Shown here: positions 52,490-64,000 of the stretch, in pieces | Layout of the letters: the number at the start of each line of letters is the position of its first letter | How positions within the stretch are numbered: position 1 is the first letter of the stretch | Origin: Sipunculus nudus | Taxonomy: Eukaryota > Annelida > Sipuncula > Golfingiida > Sipunculidae | Reading direction: 5' to 3' | DNA: 64,000 bases | NCBI GenBank assembly: GCA_026874595.1 | Contig: CM049321.1 | Location: 46,433,797 to 46,497,796 of the forward strand | Notes under the pieces: generated by a model | What the model was told of the DNA's origin: nothing | The model's database searches: none | Seen by the model: only the letters and a program-made list of their open reading frames with translations | Translations under genes and position numbers: made by a program

Positions 52490-53520
52490 TATAAGCAACA
52501 TCAACCTGCGACTAATATATGAGAAAGAAAGAAAAGGTGATTGAATGAGAGAGAGAGAGGGGGGGGCAGAGAAAGATATGTAAAACTTAAAACTACAAAA
52601 CTCATTATTTGTTTAACATAATCCTTTTAAAGTTTACTTACCTGTCCCAAAACACTCCACAATTATGGATAAGTGTTAGGAACTTAAAACAGCTTCTTGA
52701 ATCTTGCAACCCCGTAGGTTTCAGGAACACGAACGATAATACATTACCATAGATACGAAGACCTTGAAAGAATTAGGAAATCCCGGAGCATTATTCGGCC
52801 AAGCTAAAACCTAGACGTCGAAAGTCAGATTTTGGATGCCAATCAGATGCCAAGCTGGACATAAATAATAATAGCAATAATAATAATAATGTTTTATTTC
52901 AAACACATACATTGGTCAATACACTGATCATTATTATGGCATAGTCAGCAGATAAAAGCTCAAAATTCAAGAGACATGCCTGTATTTATTAAATGACATT
53001 TAAATGCAGAGCCAAATAACTATAAAATTTAATCTTTTAAACAAAAATGGTAATGCATACAGGTCTATTATTAATATGCAGTAAAAATAACAAAGAAATG
53101 CATTCTTTTCAGTGTTTTTGTCTGCTTGTCCTGTATATTATATGAATCCATTATATTCTTAAATATTCTATAATGTCCTATATTTTCATAATTTATCCAT
53201 AAATCCTATATTTTTCTCATGCATCATTCAAGATTATAAAAAAAATAGGCCTACTAGCAAATGTGCACTATATACTGCAAAGCTGTCCGGGCCTTAAGTG
53301 ACGTGCACCAGGCAGTATGTTGGTCACTCTCTCCCAGCCCCCTCACAGGAAGCGCATTGTGGTGCTGTTAGCACAAGGGACAGGGCTACTAAGAAAGAAG
53401 CTCGCGATTAAATTGGACTCAATTTATTAGGCCCTGCAAACATTGAGACCGATTGCCATACATTTAGAGTTTCTACAATATAAGCCTTAGACTACACACC
53501 ACCCAATGTCCTTGTAATCG
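52490..53520. other. Gene-poor interval
   Basis: No gene seen. GACGTCGAAAGT...TTGGATGCCAA at 52815-52845 also occurs at 41138-41165, so it belongs to a small dispersed repeat. A (TAA)n tract lies near 52868-52890. Confidence 0.35.
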
Positions 53521-53534
53521 GTGTTAACAAGTGT

Positions 53535-53835
53535 TACCAAAAAGGTGTGTTTTACTACTGAGTGCGCGTATATGCGTATGTGGATGAACTGGCAGAAGTT
53601 CATGTTTGTACAGTTGAACGAGCAGGCCTTCCAAAAAAAGATGCTGAAGTGACTTCACCCTGATCCGTGAGTTCACACAGACCCTATATGCGTGAAAATC
53701 GTTCTTCTGGCGACACACATATACGCATACGGACACATGGGACACCCCAGTTACAAAATCATATGAGCGATTTTTCACGCATAAACGCAGATACGCATAT
53801 ATACGCATATACGCTCACATGGAAACACCTCTTAA
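53535..53835. mobile_element. Small inverted-repeat element (ATGCGTAT-rich)
   Basis: The left arm GTGCGCGTATATGCGTATGT and the right arm's complement GTGAGCGTATATGCGTATAT face each other across about 300 bases. An inner pair (ATGCGTGAAAATCG / CGATTTTTCACGCAT) makes a nested hairpin. Non-coding MITE-like element. Confidence 0.6.
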
Positions 53836-54640
53836 TCCCGTGCCACCGCGTCACTTTACAAAGTCGGTCCGTCTCTCAGCAAGGCTCACAGAGAGGTATT
53901 CAAGTACCCACGCGACTGTTCATCTCTGTCCCTACTAAACTCAATGACATGTCTCTGGTAAAGAGGTCAGTACATGTTTAAAAATGACGATCCAAGTTTA
54001 ATTTTAGTTGCTATCGAAACCATGAAACACATACTTATTGGCGTCAAAATGGTGTAATCCTGTATCTTGTTGTTATTCAGTAAACATGTAGTCAAGGAAG
54101 ATGCAACGGATCCGTTGCATATATTGTGGCTTATATAGTAGAAACTCTCACTGTATAACTATCGGACTCAATATATGGCAGGGTCTAAAATACTGAGTCC
54201 GATTAAATCGGTTACTTTTCATATATGTCCAGTGTGGACTCTTGCTGTCTTGTATGCTGAACACCAGGGAGCAGTAGGATTTTCCCCACAGATAATATAA
54301 AACAACAGAGGACTTTATAAGTTTAAAATCACCAAATGGCCGAAAGGTCTGTCCGAAACAAATTCTGTCACATTACTAGTTAAATGTGATAAAAAGTGAA
54401 CTAGAACAATCCTGGCGGCTACTGAATTTCACCTTGTGTCGATTTACGCTCAGCCCCTTAGCACTTCAATATGACTTTAAAAAAAATACGAATACCTAAG
54501 AAGACTCTTCACCGAACAGAACCTTTCTTATCATAAAAAACCTAAACATACATGTATATCTCAGCATTCAATACATCTTGTCCTGGTGCGTTGCTAGTTT
54601 TCATTTCATTTATCATTTTTTTTTAATTTCAAAAGAGGTT
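53836..54640. other. Intergenic DNA
   Basis: Nothing recognised. Confidence 0.3.
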
Positions 54641-54650
54641 ATTTCACTGT

Positions 54651-55065
54651 TTAGTTCTGAAACCGGCGAGCTTCTTTATCTGACAGTTCCTGAGTTATAT
54701 ATAGTTCGGGAATGTCATGTATAAAGGACGGTCTTTTATCTGGACATAAATTTTTAAAAGGATTTAACCATTCCTGGTTTGATATATTACTTTTAATACC
54801 AATATTCCTTCTGATTATTTTAATTGTGCGCCACATATCATTTACAGAGGGACACCTGATTAATTGATTGATATTTTCCTCTCTTACATAATTTATTTGC
54901 ACATAAATTTTTGAATGCCCTGTTTGTCTTTTTTATATATCCTGAAATCTGATGAATGACTTGTCAGCCTATATATGTTAAATCATTTTTTTTTTCCTGT
55001 TTTGAAATTTTACATTCATGGTCCCACCATTTCGGTTGCGTTCTTGGTTTCATTCATTCACTGGA
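54651..55065 (-). pseudogene. LINE fragment between endonuclease and reverse transcriptase
   Basis: The minus strand reads P-K-W-W-D-H-E-C-K-I-S-K-Q-E-K-K, then Y-R-L-T-S-H-S-S-D-F-R-I-Y-K-K, then in a shifted frame N-D-M-W-R-T-I-K and I-S-N-Q-E-W-L-N-P-F-K-N-L. The W-x-D-x-E-C and 'NQEWLNPFKNL' pattern is typical of the linker after the endonuclease of jockey/CR1-type LINEs. Stops and a frameshift are present. No RT core remains. Different in type from the Tx1-like LINE at 28.2 kb. Confidence 0.6.
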
Positions 55066-55161
55066 TTTTGTAAGATATGTTTTGCTTGTAATAGCATAAT
55101 TATTAATAATATATAGTATTTACATAGCGCCAAATTCTCCGATGGTCGGACTCACAGCGCA

Positions 55162-55167
<6 letters not shown>

Positions 55168-55203
<36 letters not shown>
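55168..55203. repeat. (CA)n microsatellite
   Basis: About 18 CA units. Confidence 0.95.
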
Positions 55204-55204
<1 letters not shown>

Positions 55205-55468
55205 GATATATGGAAATATAAAACGAAGGAAAATTTTCGATTCTATGAAGAATGAAATCAGATTTCTAATATTTTAAAAAATTGGGCCAATGCTGGTTTG
55301 ATACTGGTATATACCGGCAATACCGGTAACGGTACTGCCGGAACAGAACCAGTACAAGAACAGAAGTGTGCATATGGTATAAATTATAGGCATGGTTGCC
55401 AATTTAGTCCGGTACTGGGCCACTTCTGGGCCAGTACTGGCGCGGCCTCAATAGACGCCATTTTGCAC

Positions 55469-55538
55469 ATGGCCAAAGCGCCATCTGTTGGATACATTTC
55501 AAATGCCAAAATTAACCGCCAAAGAGCTGAAGTACTAG
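55469..55538 (+). CDS. First coding exon of a 69-residue basic protein
   Basis: ATG (in CACATGG, a good Kozak context) opens M-A-K-A-P-S-V-G-Y-I-S-N-A-K-I-N-R-Q-R-A, then E-V-L plus one base, and ends at a near-perfect donor, CTAG|GTAAGT (GT at 55539). CGCCATTTTG just upstream (55457-55466) matches the YY1 initiator-region element often found at animal start sites. The single leftover G joins the GA of the exon at 58018 to make Gly, keeping the frame. The frame is also open upstream of this ATG, so a longer N-terminus is possible. Confidence 0.55.
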
Positions 55539-56012
55539 GTAAGTACCTGTTTGGTTTTTTCACAAAGTTTATTATATTTGCATGAGAATTAAATAAGTAT
55601 ATATGGTCAGAATGGACATGTATAATCACATTTATCAGGCAGCAGCATCACTGGTCAAGTTTATCTACTGTAACTATGTCACAAAAAATGAATGGGTGAT
55701 AATAGGTGTAACTAAGAATATACAGGTTAAATTTAGTATAATTGTGAGGTAAGCTAGCCCTGATTTTTTCTCACCATATACATGTATTAAATTATTCTAG
55801 AAACCAAAATCATTTATTTAGTTTAAAAAGCAATGTAGGCCTACGTGTGAAGAGATATGTGTTTATATATATGTAACATGTAAGTGTATAGCATTGAGAG
55901 ACCGTTGGCAGTGTCTTTATAAAGCAAGCCACTTGGGGGGGGGGGGGGGGGGCAGTGAATGCATTCATTTATGGCTTCTTAAATGTGGGAGTGCATTCTG
56001 GGGGGGGGGGGG

Positions 56013-56060
<48 letters not shown>

Positions 56061-57349
56061 TATAGTTTTGTCTTTAAAAGTGTGGGGCATATTCTGCAAA
56101 TGTAAGCACCTGAAGGCTGAAAGGGGGTCTGGGTGGGTGTGGCAGGTGGTATCTCAGCACACCCATTGGAATATTGAAAAATAAAACATAATATATGCAT
56201 TTTCAGTGCACTATTTTGGCCAATTTTGATTAAATATTGAATTTACAGAATCATGTGTGCCAAATTGATAATATTTATACCCTTATAAAGCCTTCTTCAA
56301 ATCTTAATAGAACTTCAGAACCGTAACTGGTTTTTTGATTTTACTCAAAACCATAGGCGTCCATGGTATGAAGCACCAAACAAATTTAGGCCTACTGAGA
56401 GGCAAAGGATATATCATATTCAGACTTGCATGGTTTTAAGTTGTAATCATAAATATTACCATGAACAATTAATTTACAGAAAACTGACCTGATATCGGCC
56501 ATATATGATTACACATTGATAAATACAAAAAAAAATTGTTATATTCTAAAGCAGACCTCTCTATAAGGTTACGAGTTTAAATATTACTCATACAAGTAGG
56601 CCTATATTTCCAACTATTCTTACTCAAATGAATTGCATCATATTTAATTTCTTTATCAGTAGAAATTACACAATTAAGTATTGTGTAATTTTTACAGGTA
56701 AGGGAATAATAAATAATGGCCAATATTACTGAACACACTCAGTTAAGAGATGAAGTCACAATTGTTTTCAAGTGAGGCATGTAGACTTGTAGGCATGAAG
56801 AAAAATTCATATTCATGGAATTTACGTCATTTTGCAAAGAAAGGTCACATTGACCTCCACCTTTTTGCCAAAAATGTTGGGGGGGGGGGGGCCTTCCCAA
56901 AGTATAGATAATTTTTAAATTACATGCTATAAATTGGCATTTCTGTATTTTTTTCTAATACTATATGCACTAATTTTTATAATAATAATTTTATAATAAT
57001 TAATAATATAATAATAATTTACATAGTTAACCCCCCCCCCCCCGAGGCTACGGTAATGCTGTTGTGCATGTGCACCAAGATCTGCAAAGAGTTTCCTGCC
57101 ATAGGCCTAATAAGATAACACAGGAAACAGGACCCACGGAACGTTACAGTGCTTGTGTTGCAAGTGCCAGTGACGGATCCAGAAGTGCCCCCATCCCGCT
57201 TGAGCTGTAAAATCTCTCGTTTTATCAAGAAGAGAGGGAGTCTTTCAGTTATCATGTTCTGCTAGGTCATAATACCGAGGAATCTCCATAATCTTATGCT
57301 AAAGGTGCCTTTTTATTAATATTTTCCACAAGGTAAATATATATTAGGA

Positions 57350-57392
<43 letters not shown>

Positions 57393-58017
57393 TATATGTT
57401 ATTATTATTATTATCATTATTTCAATATTTCAATTCAATATGTGCGCACCCCCCCCCCCCCCGTTCTCGAATTTCCTGATCCGCCACTGAGTGCTGTGTT
57501 AAACCAAGCAAGTAACTGAATATAGGACCCAGGATAGAGGTGTATCTCATAGCAGAAGAGCAGTTAATTACTAGTATCACATACTCTGCATATGAAACAG
57601 AGATTTTTTATGGCTCCTGTAACTGAGAATTAATATGGACTGTACATATATATTTTCTCCACACCAGATAGATGTTTTATTGTTGGCTGATGTGTTGTAA
57701 GCTGGTATACATTGTTCCCTGTTACAGTGAGTGATAGGCCTATTTTAAATTAAAATGATTAATTTGAAGAATATCTGGGATGAAACAAGCATTTGAAAAC
57801 TTTGGAAAATCTGTGCAATGATCAGTATGTTCATTTGCAAGTTTTGCTATAAAAATTGTGAGTCTTTCAATTCTTTACTTTTTATCTATTAGATTTGTTT
57901 GTATATCAGCTGATAGCAACTTAATTCTTTCTCTATATCTTTGTTAAGCTCTTTGTATCCAGAAACAAAATCTTGTAGATTTTTTATTCTAATAAATGTT
58001 ATGATACCATGATACAG
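55539..58017 (+). other. Predicted 2.5-kb intron
   Basis: Lies between GTAAGT at 55539 and ATGATACAG at 58017. It contains G runs (55935-55952, 56000-56013, 56879-56891), C runs (57031-57043, 57450-57462), (TA)n at 56017-56060 and (ATA)n at 57351-57390. I see no other exon in it, although one cannot be excluded. Confidence 0.4.
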
Positions 58018-58157
58018 GACCAGTTCTGAAGAATTCGAAAGTGACACAAGCAGAGGTTGAGAAAGAAATCATGGTTTTGGTTAAGAAGTTCATGAGACAG
58101 GAATGGAAAAAGAAAAGACATCAGACGGAGAAGGCACAGAGGGGGCTGGAAGGTTGA
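58018..58157 (+). CDS. Terminal exon of the 69-residue basic protein
   Basis: After ATACCATGATACAG, the frame set by the first exon reads (G)-P-V-L-K-N-S-K-V-T-Q-A-E-V-E-K-E-I-M-V, then L-V-K-K-F-M-R-Q-E-W-K-K-K-R-H-Q and ends A-Q-R-G-L-E-G, TGA at 58155-58157. The V-x-x-E-V-x-K-E-I-x-x-L-V-K-K-F heptad-like stretch predicts a long, strongly basic helix, possibly DNA- or RNA-binding or a dimerisation helix. There is no close AATAAA. The family is unrecognised. Phase agreement across 2.5 kb is the main support. Confidence 0.55.
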
Positions 58158-58420
58158 ACAAAAGATATATAATTACATTTTTATGGACAATGTTTTAAGT
58201 ACTATTTAAATCATTTGGAACAATATTGATGAAATTTCAAATACATGAAAGGGCCCAAAATGCCACAGGGCTCAAATGTAAAGAATTAACATTCAGAATA
58301 TATTTGAGCAAATTTCTTTTAAAGATAAGTATTTTAATACATATTGTGATATTGAACTTTTTATTGTTACAGCTCTCTCCCTTTTAAAGAAGTGTTAAGG
58401 ATATACCCATGAATATTGCA

Positions 58421-58473
<53 letters not shown>

Positions 58474-58620
58474 CATACATGTATGTATTACATGTTGGCT
58501 AAACCTTGTACAGTAAAATATTCATTTAATATCTAATAGACTTTTTTATGTGTTTGTGTGTGCGAGTGCAAATTGTGATTTAAGAATGTAGGTGTATGCA
58601 AGATATCCAGTTTTGCAACG
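58158..58620. repeat. Intergenic DNA with (TA)n
   Basis: A (TA)n array lies at about 58420-58471; otherwise nothing recognised. Confidence 0.5.
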
Positions 58621-58624
58621 TTTT

Positions 58625-59385
58625 TAGCTCAGCTGACTATTAGTCATCTGAGCTATAGTTATGGTCCATTGTCCGTTGTCCGGCCGTCAGACTGGCACGT
58701 TTTGAAACCGTTAGACCTGCGAATCCAAATTTCGGCGTACTACTAGATGTTCCAATAATCTCCTACCAAACCGAAAACTGGGTCACTGCGACAAAAAATT
58801 AAGGAAAAACGTTGCGTTTCCGTTAAAAACCATTATCACACTTCAGGACTGCTTAAAATCAAAACCACTAATTTGTTTTTCTAAATATTTACCATAAATA
58901 TTTTTTTATATATTTCCTCTATATATGCCAGAAAATAGGTCCGTATCATGTGATTTCTTGAAGTTGTGGGTTTAAACATATGTAAATTGTAAAAAAATCA
59001 GGAAAAATATTTAGTCACTTAACATGATAATTTTTGAAGCTACAGACATTTTTCCAGGGATATAAATTAGTTTAATCAAGATTCAATTGTAAAAGATTCA
59101 TACCAAAATTAGATATGATCAAAAACAGAGCAATGGTTATGACAGTAGGCGGTCTTGAAATGTATGAATGGGTTTTTCATGGAAAATTGAAATTTTCCCT
59201 TAATTCCTCGAAGGAACAAAGTCCTAGTGACCCAATTTTTGGTATGGTAGGAGATTTTGGGGACATCTAACACTATGCCAAATTTCTGAATTTACGTCCA
59301 AAGGTTTCAAAACGTGCAGTTTAACTGATGGACAGATAGAGCTGACGGACAAATTACCATCGCTATAAAAATGATGTAATAAAAA
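58625..59385. mobile_element. Inverted-repeat element, arms ~150 bp
   Basis: The left arm (58650-58800) and right arm (59210-59370) are inverted copies sharing GCACGTTTTGAAACC.TT, AATCTCCTACCA.ACC, AAA.TTGGGTCACT and TAGATGT.CC. The outer part carries GTCCGTTGTCCGGCCGTCAG. Non-coding. Confidence 0.7.
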
Positions 59386-61015
59386 ATGAGGATCTATTGC
59401 AAACATTTTTTCATTATTTTTCTGCCTCTGCAGAATGGGAAATAAGGCTTTGGTTGTCAGGTGTATATGCAGAGGTGTTGTAATTCCACCATTCCCCCTC
59501 CCCTACCGTTGATTACTTGCACCTGTGCACTGGGACATTAGTTTCATTGCAAACAAAAGTAAAGTTTATTTAATTAAAAAAAATTAGTATTAGAAAAATC
59601 TAATTTAAACATATTCTTGCCTCTGGAGATTGGTGATCAGCTCTGTCTGTCCATCATCTCTTATTGACATTTAATATATATCAATTTTGATCTTTTTTCC
59701 CACAAGCAGTTTTGAAATAACACTCATATCCTGTATGCATATGGATTTAAGCTATTTAAGTCTGAAATGTTAAAAATAAAATATGTCTGAGCTAATTGAT
59801 ACTTCATATATTATTTTTCTGCCTCAGCAGAATGGGAGATAGTGATCAGCTTTGTTTACCTACAAGTCTGTCCGCCCATTTTTAAATATTCAGTAATGGT
59901 GAATGAATTTTTTTTATCTTGTAAGCATCGTTGAATTAAGTGAATATCCTGATTGTATATATACAGAGATGTTTAAACTCCCATCACCCCCCCCCCCCCC
60001 CACAAAGTCTTTGCACCTGTGGCCTGGAGACATTAATTATATTGCAACTGTATACATTTGAAAAATATAAATATTTAATAATATATTATTAAAAATATAT
60101 TTAATTGAACGAATGTGTAAATTGCTGAACTTACTAAAAAGCCAACCAATGATAATGGTAAATATATATAGATCTTATAAAAAACTGCTCACGTGCTTCA
60201 GTTTCAACATTAGGAGATGCATGGCTTGGTCACAAAATATTATTAGCAACAATTTCTTACTCATCAACACAAACCAATACTATCAACCAACCATGCATGG
60301 CCTATATTACCTTTTCGTCTCAGACTTCTCTTTATTTGATATTATTTTAGATTTCTACCTTCAAGGTCAACTTCAGCTGAGCACTGTGACCCATAGTTTC
60401 CTTAACTTTTTTTACATATTCTGTTATCTTTAAGGTATCTTTTTCAGGTGCTGATCCGCGGGGGGGGGGGGGGGGGGGGGGGGTTATGCTATATTTTTAT
60501 TTCTAGCGTCCAGCAAATTTTAATTTCAATATTATATGCAAAGTCGGAAGGGGGGGGGGGGATCCCTTGCGGCATCCCCCTTGATACACCCCTGACTCAT
60601 GTCAAACTGATCTATAAACATTTGTCAAATCATTATCTTCTTTCCACACAAATTGATTGAATTTTATTTTTCTGTATTGGATCCATGGTTTATCTTTTAT
60701 AATATCGGCCCCTAGAGAAAACTACTCTCCCAAACTTCTTTATGTTGAGAGTGGTTGAGAATGGTAAGCGGTGCGACATATCTATGTTTATGACCTCGAG
60801 TCAAAGTTTGTGAAACATTTGAACATTTCTGTACAAACAAAAATATAATCAAGACAATCTTTCCATTTTTAGACCACAATGTATATTCTCCATTTTGGTT
60901 TAATTCTATCATTTAAGATACATATGTTTAAAACTAAACACAATTCTTGTACAATTTTTCCAAACGTATTATCTCATCGCAAGGAATTTGCAAGATGGGA
61001 TTTGGTAACGGCCCC
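59386..61015. other. Gene-poor interval with G and C runs
   Basis: TTTTTCTGCCTC.GCAGAATGGGA occurs at 59416 and 59814, a diverged direct repeat. C run at 59989-60001, G runs at 60460-60483 and 60550-60560. No gene supported. Confidence 0.35.
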
Positions 61016-61019
61016 GTTC

Positions 61020-61440
61020 TGGCGTCCGACCGTCCGTCCGTCTGACTTTCTGTACGTCTTTCCGTCTGTCCGAAATTGGATTGCGGACGCATTTTAAACG
61101 TTTTGACAAAAAGGTAATCTCTTTCATATAGCTCACCCACCCACAGATGAGGAACCCTATCGATTTTGAGCAGACGGGGACAAATGTCAAAACCGTAGGA
61201 CCCACTTCTTGTAAAAGCTTGTAGACGCATTTTCAGCCAAAGCTTCAACCCAAACCTTCAATCTTTCACATATAACTCGCATACCCATGGGGGGAAGAAA
61301 CCTATTGGTTTTTGGGTTACATAGTCAAAGGTCAAGGTCACAGAACTGCCCTCCTGAATTCATTCTATTTTATATAACCAATCTAATTGTGCCCTCGTGC
61401 GAGGGGATGTACCGCTTTCATGTTCCCTTGTTAACCGTTT
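61020..61440 (+). repeat. Dispersed repeat family A copy
   Basis: Starts with CCGTCCGTCCGTC-rich sequence, carries AGTCAAAGGTCAAGGTCA near 61323, and ends GTGCCCTCGTGCGAGGGGAT, the inverse of the end near 10911-10945. Confidence 0.6.
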
Positions 61441-63296
61441 GATCTTTGATTTTTTTCTCTGTAACAAAGAACATCACTAGACTTGAATAATTTGTAGATG
61501 TGATCATCATCATCTTCTAACAAAACATCTTGTAAATACCCTGTTCTTGCATTTAGGTCATCAAATATTATTTTTCCATATCCCTATAGTTAGCAATAAC
61601 TTGAACTTCTCTAATCTGCAGAAACCATTTTCTTAATCAAAGCAAGAATATAATACCAAGAATTAAGGCGCAACATGCACTGCAATCAAGAGAACATCCT
61701 TATTAAATCCCATTTCAGAGCCATCTAAGATTAACAACAATATATCTGTATATGTTTAAATCACCATTTTTAACAACTCCACATGGAAATAGTTTACATA
61801 TGCTATTGTGTGACCTGGTTCTCGTACATGGTTATACAGCAACTCGTTTAATAGGCGTCTCATAAAAATGGCTGTTGTCATAAAACTGCAACCTTGTGTT
61901 ATGTCGTCTTAGTTTTGTCCTGGCAACGCCCACCAGTTGGACCAGTGTTCCTATATTGCGTTTCGGGTTGGTCCAAAAGTCTTCATTTCCCAGATGAATT
62001 ATCTCAACGTCACCAGGTCCGCTTTTCTCAGATGGCCAATCTCAAGTTAACATGTCCGAATTTCAAAGATGACTATATTCAGAAATGTTACATTCTTGGA
62101 ACGGAATGCTTGATTAATATATATAATCTTCATTTCTTTAAAAATTTAAGATAATCAGCAATACGTGTACGACTTCTATAATTAAAAATCATAAGATATT
62201 TATTTTAAATGCCAAGACACTCCACAAACATTAATCATTTCGGCAATTTAGGTAATGATTTCATTTCGCCATGTTTACTCTAGAACCATAAGCGACCGTC
62301 AGTGAAACAAAATAGGGCTTAGCATACCTTTGACAAATTTGCGCTTAGACAAAATATCCCGATATATTTCTACTGTGCACACCACTTGGATGTGATAAAA
62401 TGTAAGTCATAAAGACAGCTATAAACTGCTTTAAACATGCATTTAACAGTAAGCTCATAATTTTTTTTTATCAAATTCAGTTATACAAGCATCATGGATG
62501 TTAAATTTACACATATAATTATATAATCTTTAGCACTAACATTTTATAAAATAGGAAAAGTGCGTGTTTTTTTTCTGATCCAGGTAGAGTACACTTAAAA
62601 CAACACAACACCTGGCACAAATTTAGAACTAGCACTATAAAAACTATTTTTGATTAAAAAAAAGAAAAAGCCGGAAAAAAATTATTGGTAAAATAACATT
62701 TTAATCTTTTCTTATGAAATTTTTGTATGTCTTGTTTAGTTTCCACGTGTATCCGATATCATTGACGTAGTTGTTTGTTACCAGAAACAATGTCAGTAAC
62801 ATTTGTCCTTTTCATCAAATGAAAAAGTATGCTTTCTTTATATCACAAGTGCATGTTTTTCCCATTATTTGTAGAATGAGTGACTCCCATTTACTTCGAT
62901 AGAAGTTGCTTGTGGAAGCTCTCATTCTTAAGCTATTATTTGAATTACTAAGATCTGAAATCATTAACGCCATAACTAATATAATTGATGTTTGAGGCGG
63001 AAAAAGCACGATTTATGTCTAATGAGTAAATCTTACAACAGGCGCACAAGAACCCATAAAGACGAGTGTTGATGAAAACCAGACTAATTAGTGCAATTTG
63101 TGTCCTACCTCCACTGCCTCCGATTCAAACAAACAGGAATTACAATGGGAATGTATATTTATTCACTTAAAGCAACACCCGACATGAATAAAAAAGAGGA
63201 GCTTCGTCAGGAGAAGAAAGGGAGCATCATCCCCTTTGTCAAGATATAGAAATGCTGGTCATGAAACATCAGTTCCGACGTCAGGAGATTGAAGTA
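61441..63296. other. Gene-poor interval
   Basis: No gene, RNA or repeat recognised. Confidence 0.3.
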
Positions 63297-63488
63297 TTAT
63301 TCACGAAACTGTTCTGTGAAAAGTCTCATGCCAGGACAACCCGAGGCACAGCGTTCGACTGCATGTAGGACTTCTAAAATAACAGCAGGACAAGCATGCA
63401 GGAAACTTGAATAACTGTTCACATATTGTCCATATATGTCTTGAACAAGTGGACCGCTAGTTGTCGCTAATAGTTGGGAAAAGGACAT
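63297..63488 (-). CDS. Unrecognised 63-codon ORF
   Basis: Begins M-S-F-S-Q-L-L-A-T-T-S-G-P-L-V and ends M-R-L-F-T-E-Q-F-R-E. The composition is fairly protein-like (five Cys/Met residues, few simple repeats), with a stop codon directly before the ATG. No splice sites, domain or neighbours support it, so it may be chance. Confidence 0.15.
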   Translation of the reverse strand: MSFSQLLATTSGPLVQDIYGQYVNSYSSFLHACPAVILEVLHAVERCASGCPGMRLFTEQFRE

Positions 63489-64000
63489 TTACAGATATTA
63501 ATTAAGCATTTTATCTTATTAAACAAGATAAATGAACAGTAAGACTTTTTTTATTTAAACATGGTATTCCAACTGAATTATATGCATATCAGCATTTTCA
63601 TATTATATGAAATGTACTTTACTTGGTAAGATTTTACGCGCATGTTATTTGATATAATTAAGTCATATACGATAATAGTTGAATTTATGCAGGCTTTTAA
63701 TATGATGTGGTCCTGAAAATGGAATCCTCGCGATACACCAAAAGATCGAAATCGCGAAATATTAACCCCGCAAATATGAAGCAAGCCACAGTAATGTATA
63801 AATCATGACCTGCTAGCTGTCACTCAAATAAAAGAGTAAGAAGATAAATGGCAGCCTCCCCCCGGCGCATGCAACTGATCGATAATGGGGGATCATTTAT
63901 GGAGTATACGAGTTCGAAATTGGGTCAAGGAAAAAATTTAATTCATATAAAAATAATATTTTTTCCAAAAGGTCAGTTTTTTTAATCAGCCATCATGAAG
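63489..64000. other. Intergenic DNA to window end
   Basis: Nothing recognised. Confidence 0.3.

Overview
This is nuclear DNA from an invertebrate animal. Four C2H2 zinc-finger genes have intron acceptors in front of their coding exons, genes are sparse, and most of the window is AT-rich non-coding DNA full of transposon relics, (TA)n/(CT)n/(GA)n arrays and long G or C runs. A repeat carrying AGGTCA/TGACCT half-sites, a Tx1/L1-like LINE and a tRNA-derived SINE suggest a mollusc, probably a bivalve. That assignment is inference; no conserved marker gene is present to prove it.

Layout. 0-12 kb: two paralogous minus-strand zinc-finger genes (977-2368 and 7268-8419), separated by a ~335-bp tandem satellite and dispersed repeats. 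The duplication includes intron sequence, and a 2.1-kb hAT-like element sits in the second copy's flank. 12-22 kb: a DNA-transposon copy with an 8-bp target duplication (13.2-13.8 kb), a 3.4-kb element with palindromic ends that holds a possible mini-gene (14.5-17.9 kb), and a 2.8-kb imperfect palindrome (18.4-21.2 kb). 23.8-32.6 kb, minus strand: a chain of exon-like segments and, further upstream, a decayed transposon-like gene. A 5'-truncated LINE with a perfect 12-bp target duplication is inserted between them. 35.8-37.1 kb: a third zinc-finger gene whose 5' coding end is broken. 38.4-39.7 kb: an element with long inverted ends. 44.3-46.6 kb: a fourth, 11-finger gene with a relict finger array and a SINE behind it. 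47.6-52.5 kb: hAT-like elements, one with a perfect 8-bp duplication, and a nested pair. 55.5-58.2 kb, plus strand: two exons with matching splice phase that encode a 69-residue protein. The rest is repeats.

Biology. All four zinc-finger genes have the same plan: an acceptor a short way upstream of the start, an acidic unstructured N-terminus, then 7-11 fingers. None begins with a KRAB, ZAD, BTB or SCAN domain. Three share a short motif, H-[VI]-S-x-V-x-S-[DE], followed 18-19 residues after the His by the Lys of a SUMO-type [IV]-K-T-E site; the fourth keeps the first half. This looks like an undescribed N-terminal module of a lineage-specific zinc-finger family expanding in a transposon-rich region. 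The family's birth and decay is visible here as internal duplication, premature stops, a broken N-terminus and relict fingers.
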